In this document: piece by piece, positions 9,367-22,112 of the stretch
How positions within the stretch are numbered: position 1 is the first letter of the stretch
Layout of the letters: every line of letters begins with the position of its first letter
Assembly (NCBI RefSeq): GCF_050003625.1
Contig: NC_134398.1
Span: forward strand, 92,045,913 to 92,109,912
Reading direction: 5' to 3'
From: Haematobia irritans
Taxonomy: Eukaryota > Arthropoda > Insecta > Diptera > Muscidae
Length of the DNA stretch: 64,000 bases
Translations under genes and position numbers: made by a program
The notes under the pieces: generated by a model
What the model saw: only the letters and a program-made list of their open reading frames with translations
What the model was told of the DNA's origin: nothing
The model's database searches: none

Positions 9367-12300
9367 GGCTGCATGTGCTGCCTTAAAAGTTCTCCTGATG
9401 AAAGAGGACATAGATACAGTTCTTATTCAAGAACCATATGTTTATAGAAACAAAATATGTGAATTAAGTACTCCGGGGTTCAAACTATTGCAGTATACTG
9501 GTAATGATGTAAACCGAGCCTGTATAATTGCTAAAAAGGAGCTCAACTTGTTTCTGCTTCCTTCAATGTGCAATACAGACACTGTCGTTGCCAGTTTAGA
9601 AATAGCCAAATGCAAATATTGGGTATCTTCGGTCTACATGGGACATGACAGGGAGATGCCTCCATATGCCGTTAAGACCTTAGTGGAGGAGTCACTGAAA
9701 ACAAAGACGAAACTCATTATGGGATGCGATGCGAATGCACATCATAGTATATGGGGAAGTAGTGATACTAATGCAGGGGGAGAGTCGCTAATAGAGTTTA
9801 TTTTGCGTACTAAACTTGTAGTTTGCAACAAGGGAGATGCCCCAACCTTTATCACTAAAAACAGGCAAGAGGTTTTGGAAATCACCTTGGCTTCGCAAGA
9901 ACTGAATGAAATGATATCTGAGTGGCAGGTTTTAAGTGAACACAGCTTCTCAGATCATCGCTACATCAGTTTCAAATTTGATGTTCATATCACCAAGATC
10001 ATATTTCCGCCAAATGTTAGGAAAGCTGACTGGAATAGGTATAGGGAATCGTTCAATATGATGATACCGGAAATAACAGAGACAAATATGGGAAATGTGC
10101 AAGATATCGAACACGCAGTGGAGCGGATTACCAAGGCCTTCAACATCTCACTGAAAGCTGCATGCCCTAGAGGAAAGCCAAGGGGGAAACATCGACCACC
10201 ATGGTGGTCTACGGAATTAAGTAATATGAGGAAATCCTGCAGGAAGCTCTTTAACAAGGCAAAGTCCACCAGAGCCCCTGAGGACTGGGACGCTTACAAG
10301 AAGAATCTGGGAGGATACAAGCGAGAACTGAGAAAGGCTCAGCATAACTCTTGGAATGCTTACTGCAGCAGTATTGAGAATACGTCCGAGGCTTCCAGAC
10401 TACGGAAGGTTCTAGCATCCACCAACTCCGCTCCAGGTTTCATTTCACACATTTTCCTGGAAATCAGACGATTGAACCATGTACTGGCGGTGCCACAGTT
10501 GCTCAGCGGTCGTTTCCTGTCGAGGAAATTGTATCGGAAACTAGAATAAGATGGGCGCTAAATAGCTTTGGACCATTCAAATCCCCTGGACCTGATGGAA
10601 TTACTCCGGCGGAGATACAAGCTGTAACTGACAAAATTATCCCCTGGTTGTCGGTGATATATAAAGGATGTATCAACTTATCATATATCCCAGGAAAGTG
10701 GAGGGAAACAAAAGTCGTTTTCATACCTAAAGCGGGAAAAGCCTCTCACTCGAGGGCGAAGGATTTCCGACCAATCAGATTATCATCATTCCTACTTAAG
10801 ACTCTGGAGAGGATGATAGATATTTATCTTAGAACTAGCATCGATTCAAGTTTGTTCTCGAAACGACAGCAGGCATACTCGAAGGGCAGGTCTACTGAGA
10901 CCGCACTACATGAACTAGTCAGCTTTATTGAAAGCTCACTATCTGTCAAAGAATACACAATCGTGGCGTTTCTAGACATCGAAGGGGCGTTCAATAATGT
11001 CCATCCGAGCTCGATATTAAATGGGCTGACAACTCTGAATGTTGATCCATGTATACTCAGGCTGTTAGACGAACTGCTAATGAAGAGACGTATTTCAGCC
11101 ACACTAGGACAAGCAAACATACAAAGGTATGTGAACAGAGGCACTCCCCAAGGAGGAGTTCTATCACCTCTTCTTTGGAATGTTGCTATAAATAGCCTTC
11201 TGGTTACTCTAGAAAAAGAAAGGATAAAAGTGGTGGCATACGCAGATGATGTAGCTCTGGCGGTCAGGGGAAAATTCCCATCCACAATCAGAGATATTAT
11301 TCAGAGGGCCCTCCGGATGACTGAGAAATGGGCGAAAGACAATGGTCTTGGGGTAAATCCTGCAAAGACAGAATTAATCATGTACTGCAAAGATCACAAA
11401 ACTCCCACGGTTAGGCCTATTTATTTAGGGGGTATTGAAATTCCCTTTGGTGATTGTGCAAAATACCTTGGCGTTATTTTGGCCAGGAAGCTGAACTTTA
11501 AGCTTAATATTGAAGAAAGGGCGAGGAAGGCAACTGTAGCTTTGTACACGTGCAAAAAGGAAATAGGAAAAAAGTGGGGACTAAAACAAAAATTGTGCAT
11601 TGGCTATACACGGCAGTGGTTAGACCTATAATGCTATATGGTGTTGTAGTCTGGTGGCCGGCACTTCAGAAACCGACTGGTTTAGATAAAGTTCAGCGTA
11701 TGGCGTGTTTGTGTATTTCAGGCGCATTCAGCAAGATAGGAACAAATTCCCTTAATGTCATGCTGCATCTATTGCCTTTAGACTTTTTGGCCAAACCGTC
11801 AGCTGCAACAACGGCTGTGCGGTTGCGCGAACTATCGCTGTGGTCGGAAAAAATTACGGACACAGTTCTGTCCTCAAAATAATGCCAGATGTGCAATATT
11901 ACACTTTGGCGAGTCCACTTTTCGACAAAAAGTTTGAGACTCTAACCCCCAACAGTGATGCGTGGTGCACACAGACCCCGGGGAATAAAGAATATATAGA
12001 TTTCTATACTGATGGCTCCAAATTGGATGGACAAGTGGGTTTCGGAGTATATTCTAATGATCTGGAACTTTGAATAGCGAAAAAATTACCTAATCACTGT
12101 AGTGTTTTTCAGGCTGAAATATTAGCAATAAGAGAGGTGGCGAATTGGCTGAGAAGTAACGTTCCAAAAAATGTGGGCATTAATATATACTCAGACAGTC
12201 AACCTGCAATAAAATCCTTGGACTCTGTGTTCCTCAACTCGAAAACGGCCATCGACTGCCCCAAATCTCTCAATGAGATGGCTGAGCAGTACAATATTCA

Positions 12301-12847
12301 CCTAATATGGGTGCCTGGCCATAGGAACATACCGGGAAACTGCGAAGCGGATGAGTTGGCAAGGCTAGGGACTACCTTACATATTCCAGGGGAACTAGAA
12401 TTTGTTGGTATGCCCCTAGCTACCTGCAAGCTCATGCTGCGTGAGAAGGCTGTTATGATGGCAAATGTTCGATGGGAGAATTGCAAGGGTTGTAACGACA
12501 CCAAGCAAATATGGCCCCATTTCAACTTAAACCGCACACTAGATATGCTAATGTTCTCGAGACGTCAGATATCACTCCTGATATCTGCTATAACGGGTCG
12601 CTGCCTGATAGGCGATTTTGCAAAAACTATTGGCGCGAAGTATAATGACTATTGTATGAGCTGTCATGATGCGGAGGAAAAGGAATCAATTAAACACCTC
12701 TTGTGTGAGTGTCCTGCATTTTGTGTAAGGCGTAAGCAAATTTTAGGGGCATATAGCTTCAGATTACTGGCGGACCTGGAAAACGGTAACTTAAGCAGTC
12801 TGCTAATGTTTTTGGAACAATCTGGTTGGTTCAACAAAGAAAAATAA
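9326..12847 (+). pseudogene. LINE ORF2 (EN-RT-RNase H), broken
   Basis: The first ATG in frame is at 9326. The apurinic-type endonuclease shows IQEPYVY (9426-9446), CDANAHHSIWG (about 9724-9756) and SDHRYISF (about 9952). The reverse transcriptase shows FRPIRLSSF, FLDIEGAFNN (about 10969), GTPQGGVLSPLLWN (about 11140) and YADDVAL (about 11240). RNase H has YTDGSK (about 12007), FQAEILAI (about 12109), YSDSQPAIKSL (about 12188) and a HRNIPGNCEADELA block (about 12320). A C-terminal CMSC...H...C motif follows (about 12655-12715). Lesions, judged against copies B and C: a deletion of roughly 59 nt near 10443 that shifts frame, one-base deletions near 11586 and 11850, an in-frame deletion near 11895, and CGA to TGA at 12071-12073. 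No active enzyme can result. Confidence 0.92.
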
Positions 12848-12908
12848 TCAAGAAGGTTCAGCGGTTAAAACTAGAAGTGCCCATATGTAATAGGTACTTT
12901 TAGTTAAT

Positions 12909-12983
12909 GTGGTATCACAATGGACTGAATAGTCTAAGTGAGCCTGAATCTTAATCGGGCTGCCACGTTAACCTAACCTAACC
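12909..12983 (+). other. LINE 3' tail shared with the SINE
   Basis: GTGGTATCACAATGGACTG, AATAGTCTAAGTGAGCC and GGGCTGCCAC followed by (TAACC)n are nearly identical to the SINE tails at 4180-4247, 29508-29580 (minus) and 50010-50085, and to the ends of LINE copies B and C. By analogy with other SINE/LINE pairs, this is the likely reverse-transcriptase recognition region. Confidence 0.85.
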
Positions 12984-13000
12984 TAATATATTAAATATAT

Positions 13001-13260
13001 TTTTTTTCATTCGTTTTGTTTTGTTATTGTTGGTTTTGTTCTTTAAGCATTGTTGTTGTTTTTTGATTTCAGCTTAAAACCATGTATTGACTAAACTACA
13101 AGTGTAGCTTAACCAACAGAGGAAAACAATGTTTGTCAAATTTATTTGGAATTACCACATTCCTCATCAGCATTCTCTACTTGCAGCAAAACTATCAACC
13201 AATTATCAGTATAAATTCAGGCAGCTCATTAAACCCAACAATGAACCACATTTGAACCTT
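13001..13260 (-). repeat. Ribozyme-bearing repeat, unit 1 (ribozyme damaged)
   Basis: Matches 13383-13687 along its length (TTCATTCGTTTTGTTTTG..., ACAAGTGTAGCTTAACCAAC, ATTCAGGCAG...). It lacks about 45 bp present in unit 2, between TTTATTTGG and GAATTACC. That lost piece holds the GAAA core, stem III and the cleavage site of the hammerhead, so only CUGAUGAG (minus strand, 13170-13163) and stem II remain. Confidence 0.8.
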
Positions 13261-13382
13261 CCGAAAAAAGGATTTACAGATAGATAGAAATAAATTCGTA
13301 CAAACATATTTCTTTTCCTTTGCCACCGTCAAATCATCGATTCGAGTGCAGTTGGCTGGGTTTATTTTGAGCGTGCTTCCTC

Positions 13383-13687
13383 TTTTTTCATTCGTTTTGT
13401 TTTGTTATTGTTGGTTCTATTCTTTAATCATGGTTGTTGTTTTTGATTTCATCTTAAAGCCATGCATTGACTAAACTACAAGTGTAGCTTAACCAACAGA
13501 GGAAAAGAATTTTTGTCAAATTTATTTGGGCAAAGCCCTATAGACTGCAAGATGGTTGGATGGACGCACGTTTCGGAATTACCACATTCCTCATCAGCAT
13601 CCTCTACCTGCAGCAAAACTATCAACCAGTTATCAGAATAAATTCAGGCAGTTCATTAAACCCAACAATGAGCCACACTTGAACCTT
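13383..13687 (-). repeat. Ribozyme-bearing repeat, unit 2 (ribozyme complete)
   Basis: Direct copy of 13001-13260, about 120 bp downstream of it and with the intact hammerhead at 13545-13613. Two neighbouring copies of a short ribozyme-carrying unit resemble the tandem terminal repeats of Penelope-like elements, or a retrozyme. No GIY-YIG endonuclease or Penelope reverse transcriptase is seen nearby. Confidence 0.75.
13545..13613 (-). ncRNA. Type I hammerhead ribozyme
   Basis: Read on the minus strand: the conserved box CUGAUGA (13597-13591), stem II GGAAU/AUUCC (13590-13586 with 13579-13575) capped by GUGGUA, then GAAA (13574-13571). Stem III is only three pairs (A-U, C-G, G-C) closed by a dinucleotide loop (ACG UG CGU), ending in GUC with the scissile site after 13563. 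Stem I is GGAUG (13602-13598) with CAUCC (13562-13558), immediately flanking the core, plus a distal CUGC/GCAG pairing at the two ends of the interval. All invariant core bases are present. A very short stem III is typical of hammerheads in Schistosoma short repeats and Penelope-like retroelements. Predicted to self-cleave; not tested. Confidence 0.9.
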
Positions 13688-13689
13688 TT

Positions 13690-13800
13690 TCTCAAATTTT
13701 GAACTCAAATTTTTTAACACAATATTTTTAAGTGCAAGCATATAATGTTCATAAACTAGCATAACGTGTTTGGGACATACGTATAAATTAAATAATGTCA
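13690..13800 (+). repeat. Family B fragment
   Basis: GAACTCAAATTTTTTAACAC, AGTGCAAGCATATAATG and 'GTTTGGGACATA' match the left interior of family B (14215-14300). The ends are missing. Confidence 0.6.
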
Positions 13801-13940
13801 TTTACTCATTTTTTAGTTATACATTTATTGAGTTCTAGTAAGAGACTGAAGAAACTATACAATATATTTTTCTTAAGCTAGCCCTACATTATGCTTTGAT
13901 TGACACTTTTGCTGTTGCTATTGCACCTCTCCAGTACTAT

Positions 13941-14128
13941 CCCGCTTGTTCGGCAAATAGCTATTGTCGCTTTTTTCCCTGCTTATATAAGCACTCCACA
14001 TGTGTAGACGGTTATTTTGGTATAGAATAATGATTTCAAAAAGTACTAAAGATGCATATAATGCACCATTTTGTTTCACCCAATTCAGCACCATAAAGTA
14101 ATCTATTAAATAGTCGATAGACTATATT
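13941..14128 (+). repeat. Inverted repeat arm 1
   Basis: CCCGCTTGTTCGGCAAATAG through AATAGTCGATAGACTATATT is the reverse complement of 18942-19142 apart from small indels. Three CAC-ended elements lie between the two arms. The arms could be the inverted ends of an older element or an inverted segmental duplication. Confidence 0.8.
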
Positions 14129-14656
14129 GGGCATTCACTACTTACCCGAACAAACGGGTACACGGGCGAAAAAGACTGTTTTTCATATGTTTGGGTGTAA
14201 AAATTATATGTTTGGAACTCATATTTTTAAACACAATATTTTTAAGTGCAATCATATAATGTTCATAAACTAACATAATATGTTTGGGACATATATGTTA
14301 ATATGTTAGAATATATTAAGTTTGGGACATAAAATGTTTGTAAATATAATATGCTTGGATGCAAACATATATTAAGTTAGAAATAGAGTATAAACATATA
14401 TGTGTTTAGAAAGAGAGACATAAAGTGTATGCTGGAAGTAAAATAATGAAAGTAACCAATTGGCGCCTTAAAAATATATACACAAAGAAAATTCCATTAA
14501 AGATTGGAAAAATACTATGTGTGAATATAAACAAGTATAAATTTACAAATTTGGAGTTAACATATATATGTTGTGATATAAGACCGTGATGTGATGTATA
14601 TGCTTAAGTAAAAAGATTAACATGAAAATTTTGTTTCGTCAAAACAAATCGGAACG

Positions 14657-14962
14657 AAAGAAAATTTTGTAGTTTGAAGAAAAAACTTGGAGTTCAAAAT
14701 TGCAAGAATGTCTTTAGTGACATACGAAGTTCACGATGGACACATTTTTGGTAAAATTTACAAATTTAAAGAAATTCTGAACTATTTTGTGGAAGACACG
14801 AATTTAGTTAATCTTTATGCTTCCTCGGGTTTAGTTAATTTAACTAGCGTACACAAAAAAGTATTAGAGTAAAGAAAACTTTATCCAAACATAATATTTC
14901 TATGAACTAAAATAAAGTTAAATTGGCTTTAGTGAAATAGAGAGTTCACTTTTTTTTGAGTG
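14657..14962. mobile_element. Small nested element inside B1
   Basis: The host family B sequence CGGAACGTAGGACGAGTAAG (intact at 56917-56936) is split here. The insert ends ACTTTTTTTTGAGTG followed by TA. Its right terminus (TACACTCAAAAAAAAGTG reversed) resembles an end at about 6528. The left terminus is decayed. Confidence 0.55.
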
Positions 14963-15036
14963 TAGGACGAGTAAGTCAAAATATTCAAACAAAGGTAATT
15001 AAAGGGATCTTCATAAAAACTAACGAAAGGGCACTA

Positions 15037-15529
15037 CACACTGAAAAATAGCATGCCCGGTTCCAAAGATTGTGTCTCTATTTTAAAAATTTTGGTATTA
15101 ATTCCGAGCCAATGAAGCCGAGAATTCAAATAAGGATACTTTTAAGACACAATTCTCTTTTAAATGTGGGTTTTGTGTATTTGACTCTATGAAGCAAATT
15201 TTATTTTTTCAGCTTTTTTCATATGCTATAAAAAGTCCGTTAAAAACAAGACAGTAGAAATTGTGCTATGTTTCAAGTAAAAACGTCTTTAAAATAAAGT
15301 GTTGAAAAACATGACCTATTTTTTAACGATTTTTGCTTTGTAGTCAAGATGCAAAAATGCAACAAATTTAAAGACAATTTCATTAGTTTTAAAGATTTTT
15401 TCTGAATTAATAAAGTCAAGTTGAAAAAAACTTTATATTAGAGAAATGCGTCGTCTAAGCTAAGCAAAATTTGTGTTCTTATTTTAAGGACATGAAATCT
15501 TTGGCCACACGACAAAATTTTTTTCAGTG
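15037..15529 (+). mobile_element. Family G element, TA target duplication
   Basis: CACACTGAAAAATAGCATG at the left and ACGACAAAATTTTTTTCAGTG at the right, flanked by TA at 15035-15036 and 15530-15531. The uninterrupted host sequence GGGCACTATACTCTTTTTAG occurs at 50154-50173, which confirms the insertion site. 493 bp, non-coding. Confidence 0.75.
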
Positions 15530-16700
15530 TACTCTTTTTAGAGTTGTTACAGTAAAATGAAAACATTGGGAAACAGTGAAAAATTAAACAGTAAGATCTA
15601 TAAAAACAAAGTTTAGTTCCTCTTTATTAATAAGTAGTCCAAGAGGAGTTGACGGATACTTTCGAAAATAAAAGCGGACATTGAGTTTGAGTTGTGCCAC
15701 TAAAATTATTTCTCATTTTAACGGCAAAACTCGCATCGGTAAAACCAGAATAACATTATAACTTTTTTAGGCAAATTGTATTATAACTTGGTGGGGAATG
15801 ATCCAAAGCAACAATTGAATAAGTTTGTTTTCTTTAGAATAAATTATTAAAGAAAGCAAACAATTGTTCACACCCAAATAAATTTATGTGTTGGTTGTAA
15901 AATTATTGTTTCGAATTTAAATATAATGTGATTTTGAATGGTTATCGTTAACTTTAGGATTCGATGGAAAAATATTTATATATTACTCGACTTCACATTC
16001 TTCCTTTGTAAGAGTTTTTTGAATTTCTTCGAAAATTTCAAACTTGTGTACAAAACCCTTTTTTGTTACAAATTTTTTATTTTTGCAATAAAAAATAATA
16101 TATGATTTGAAATCAGTCCATTTCCTTTATATCAAGAACTGTTCTTTTCTGAATTTAAGTCTTTTATAAGACACACTTTACAGTTTCGTAGTAAAAAGTT
16201 AATATAGTAGTCCGCTGTTCGAATCCCCGTCCGGCAAAAGGTAAAATTTAAAAAAATTATAACATTTAATAATTTCTTCTACAATGTTTGTATTAGAGAA
16301 AAAGGTGCTAAGAACTAAAAAACTCATGGAAGTGAGAAAAATGTGAGGGAATATACAATTAGGCAGAAAAAAAATTTGAGCACAATCTTCTTTGGGAGAA
16401 AATTCTTCTCAGCATATAATATTTTTGGGTTCAAAATGTTTCCAAACATATTATATGTTCACATAATAACATATAGTTTTTTGGAAGACAACATTATTGA
16501 ATTTGGATGGAAAAATACATAATGTTTGGAACTTAGACTACCCAAACATATTATATTGTTTAGACCTATATGCTTTCAAACATATTATATATTGGAAGAA
16601 ATCAAATATGTAAATGTTTGGGCAATACCCAAAAATTTGTATGCTTGAAGCAAAATGTGTTTGGGAGTATATGTTACAGAAGCGATTTTTTGAGGGTGTA

Positions 16701-16851
16701 GTGAATGCCTACTTATATGGCTACCTATTCATAAACACCGCTATTTATAATCCTGACTACCGCCCTTGTATTTGAGCGGAGAATTTAACATGGAGTGTCA
16801 CTCAAAATAACCAATAGACTATTTTCGGCATTACCGATAACCCCCCATTTG
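16701..16851. other. Short unassigned segment
   Basis: About 150 bp between two CAC-ended elements with no recognisable content. Confidence 0.4.
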
Positions 16852-17643
16852 CACCCTCAAAAAAAATCGCTTCTCTAACATATGTTCCAAACATATTTTG
16901 CAGGAAGCACATATATTATTGGATACTGCGAAACATTAATATGATTGTTTTATGTGAGCATATTATATGTTTGGAAGCATTTTGAGTCCAAAAATAGTAT
17001 ATGCGTGGAAGAATTCCTCAAAGAAGATTGTGCTCATTCCCTCACATAATTTTCACTTCCACGAAATTTTTGAGTTCTTCGCATCTTTTTCTGTAATACA
17101 AATATGCTGGTTTTTTTCAAATGTCTATTCTCTTGGTTCCGAATGTCTATTCTCTTTATTCCGAATACTCATTCCAATATTCAAATTAAATAATATTTAG
17201 ACTTAAGCATATTAAATTGTTGGCCTTATCATGAAACAGTTTTCCGAAACAACATACAAGCGGTTTCACAGAAATTGCTCTCATTTCATTCTCGCTATGT
17301 TATGTTGATATCTTTTTATTCAACCCTCCCGGTTTCCATCTCTATCCCTTTCTCTATACTAACTCTCTCTCTCTGTCGCTCTCTGAATAAAGTATTACAA
17401 CATATATATGTTTACTCGAAATGTGTAAATTTATATATGTATACATTCACACATATTATTTTTATGAAACATTCATGCCCCAAACATAATATATTGTAAC
17501 ATATTAACATATGTGTCCCAAACATTTTGTGTTAGTTTAGGAACATTACATGTTTGCACTTAAATATATTTTGTTTAAAAATTGTGCCCGAAACACATTT
17601 TGTTTATATCGGAACATATGAAAAACATATTTTTCTAACAGTG
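16852..17643 (-). mobile_element. Family B' element, TG target duplication
   Basis: On the plus strand it runs from CACCCTCAAAAAAAATCGC to TTTTTCTAACAGTG, flanked by TG on both sides (16850-16851, 17644-17645). A nearly identical compact copy of about 800 bp lies at 54834-55634. Non-coding. Confidence 0.75.
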
Positions 17644-17645
17644 TG

Positions 17646-17932
17646 GTAGCTGAAAGTACCATGTAATTTGTATGCACATTTCTACTCACAGAAAAGGTTG
17701 GTGAAATAAGCACTTAAAATTTTATTAAATTTTATTGTTAAATTTTATTGTTTTTAATCAAGGCTTTTTTATTAAATAATTTTTTAATATATAAATAACA
17801 AAATTACGTCAAGATTATATAAACAAAAAGAAAAAATGTTAATATTGATGTAAAAATGTTTTACTATTAAATTGGCCCTTCATTTTCCGCTGCATTGCCT
17901 GGCGTAATTGTTGTTCTGGAGGTCGATTGCTG
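17646..17932. other. Unassigned AT-rich segment
   Basis: No gene or known repeat is recognised. It ends in a short GC-richer piece (TGCATTGCCTGGCGTAATTG) that serves as the target of the next element. Confidence 0.4.
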
Positions 17933-18917
17933 CACGCTCACAAAAAATCGCTTCTGTAACATATACTCCCAAACATATTTTGCTTCAAGCATATACATTT
18001 TTGGGTATTGCCCAAACATTTATATGTTTGGATCTCTTCCAATATATAATATGTTTGAAAGCATATGGTCTAAACAATATATGTTTGGGTAGTCTAAGTT
18101 CCAAACATTTTGTATTTTTGCATCCAAATTCAATAATGTTGTCTTCCAAAAAACAATATGTTATTATGTGAACATATAATATGTTTGGAAGCATTTTGCA
18201 CCCAAAAATATTATATGCTTAAAAAAATTCTCCCAAACAATATTGTGCTCAAAATTTTATTTATTTATTTATTTATTTATATATTTACAATCATAATGAA
18301 TTATGAAAATAAACAGGTAATATAGGTGCTAACAACATTGGTTTTCGACCTGAATGCTCAAAATTTTGTTTCTGCCCAATTGTATATTCCCCCACATCTT
18401 TCTCACTTCCACGAGATTTTTTAGTTCTTAGCACCTTTTTCTGTAATACAAACATTGTAGAAGAAATTACTCAATTGTATGATTTTTTTTTATTTTAATT
18501 TTACCTTTTGCCGGACGGGGATTCGAACAGCGGACCACACAGTTTGTAAGGATCAAAGAAGTAGCTGATCAATTGCCCAAGGAAAAATAAAATGTTAATT
18601 TTGTAATAACAAGCAACAACCACCAACTTAATTCAATATCGCTCCCTGTTAAATAGCGCTCCAAGCTACTAAACACATATATGTTTATAGTCTATTTCTA
18701 AATTAATATATGTTTGCATCCAAGCATATTATATTTACAAACATATTATGTCCCAAACATAATATGTTCTAACATATTAACAGATATATCCCAAACAAGT
18801 GATGCTAGTTTATGAACATTATATGCTTGCACTCAAAAATATTGTGTTTTAAAATTTGTGTTCCAAACATATAATGTTTATAGCCAAACATATGAAAATC
18901 AGTCTTTTTCATCCGTG
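17933..18917 (-). mobile_element. Family B element (B2), TG target duplication
   Basis: On the plus strand it runs from CACGCTCACAAAAAATCGC to GTCTTTTTCATCCGTG, flanked by TG at 17931-17932 and 18918-18919. It contains part of tRNA-like module II on the minus strand (18505-18550) and a small retroposed insertion (18259-18350). Confidence 0.7.
18259..18350 (-). mobile_element. Small retroposed insertion with 13-bp target duplication
   Basis: TGCTCAAAATTTT occurs on both sides (from about 18246 and again at about 18355). The uninterrupted site reads GTGCTCAAATTTTTTTTTTC at 40145. On the minus strand the insert ends in (AAAT)n, as expected for target-primed reverse transcription, and probably represents a 5'-truncated LINE 3' end or SINE. 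Confidence 0.65.
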
Positions 18918-18941
18918 TGCTAGGAAATGGAGAAGCCTCTC

Positions 18942-19142
18942 AATATAGTCTATCGACTATTTAATAGATTACTTTATGGTGCTGAATTGGGTGAAACGAT
19001 ATGGTGTATTATATGCATTTAGAAAAGGGGTCTTTAGTACTTTTTAAAATCATTATTCTATACCAAAATAACCGCCTGCACATGTGGAGTGCTTATATAA
19101 GCAAGGAAAAAGCGACAATAGCTATTTTGCCGAACAAGCGGG
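18942..19142 (-). repeat. Inverted repeat arm 2
   Basis: Reverse complement of 13941-14128, with a small extra segment near 19016-19030. See arm 1. Confidence 0.8.
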
Positions 19143-20714
<1,572 letters not shown>

Positions 20715-21190
20715 TATATGGAATGATTTTATTGAATTTTTTTTTCTATTCATGTGAACAAATCTTACGTATTTGCGGTAAACATTTTACTTCAAAATCA
20801 GAACATCTTACTTAAGTTTTAAATACAGCTGCATTTATTTATAAACAAGTAAGGAAACTAAAGTCAGGCGGGGCCGACTATATTATACCCTGCACCACTT
20901 TGTAGATCAAAATTTTCGATACCATGTCACATCCCTCAAATGTGTTGGGGGATATATATAAAGGTTTGTCCCAAATACATACATTTAAATATCGCTCGAT
21001 CTGGACAGAATTTGATAGACTTCTACAAAATCTATAAACTCAAAATTTAAGTCGGCTAATGCACTAGGGTGGAACACAATGTTAGTAAAAAAATATGGGA
21101 AACATTTAAATCTAAAGCAATTTTAAGAAAACTTCGCAAAAGTTTATTTATGATTTTTCGCTCGATATATATGTATTAGAAGTTTAGGAA

Positions 21191-21634
<444 letters not shown>

Positions 21635-21862
21635 CAATTAAAGTCATTTTTACAACTTTTCGACTAAGTAGTGACGATTTTACAAGGAAAATGTTGGTAT
21701 TTTTACCATTTTTGTCGAAATCAGAAAAACATATATATGGGAGCTATATCTAAATCTGAACCGATTTCAACCAAATTTGGCACGCATAGCTACAATGCTA
21801 ATTCTACTCCCTGTGCAAAATTTCCACTAAATCAGAGTTAAAAATTGGCCTCTGTGGTCATA

Positions 21863-22112
21863 CACGCAGAGAAGGAATATGATCACCTCAAACATGTTTC
21901 AAGAACAAAATGTTATTTTTGTATGGTGACCATGTAACATGTTTGTCACTAAAATGTTATTTTCTCGTCAAATATAACCTGCTTGCCGAAATCAGATACA
22001 TGATTTCCGAGAAAATAACTTGGTTGCGAAAACCATGTTACATGGTCACCACCCAAAAATAACATTTTGCTCTTAAAACATGTTTGAGGTGATCATATTC
22101 CTTCTCTGGGTG
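21863..22112. mobile_element. Family H palindromic MITE, TA target duplication
   Basis: 250 bp. CACGCAGAGAAGGAATATGA at the left faces TCATATTCCTTCTCTGGGTG at the right, and the inversion continues through CACCTCAAACATGTTT and GGTGACCATGTAACATG, so almost the entire element folds on itself. TA at 21861-21862 and 22113-22114. The uninterrupted host reads GGTCATATGAGTGTAAAT at 22413. A truncated second copy starts at about 21418. Confidence 0.85.

Larger units (their letters stand above)
8032..12983 (+). mobile_element. Full-length LINE, copy A (RNase H-bearing I/LOA/R1-like group)
   Basis: About 4.95 kb, flanked by a perfect 13-bp duplication TAATATATTAAAT at 8019-8031 and 12984-12996. The order is short 5' UTR, ORF1, overlapping ORF2 (endonuclease, reverse transcriptase, RNase H, Cys-His motif), then a 3' UTR ending GGGCTGCCACGTTAACC(TAACC)n rather than poly(A). 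Domain order and the RNase H place it in the I/LOA/R1 assemblage; the exact clade needs a tree. ORF2 has several lesions, so this copy is dead. Copy B (60603-64000, minus) and truncated copy C (33800-35508, minus) are close relatives. Confidence 0.92.
14161..16698 (+). mobile_element. Family B element (B1), with nested insertions
   Basis: Starts CACGGGCGAAAAAGACTG and ends GCGATTTTTTGAGGGTG, flanked by TA at 14159-14160 and 16699-16700. Nested inside are a small element ending near 14962 and a family G element (15037-15529). The interior shares the A/B/B' core, including half of tRNA-like module II (about 16205-16245). No transposase. The target itself was a hairpin: CATTCACTAC (14132-14141) faces GTAGTGAATG (from 16698). 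Confidence 0.75.
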
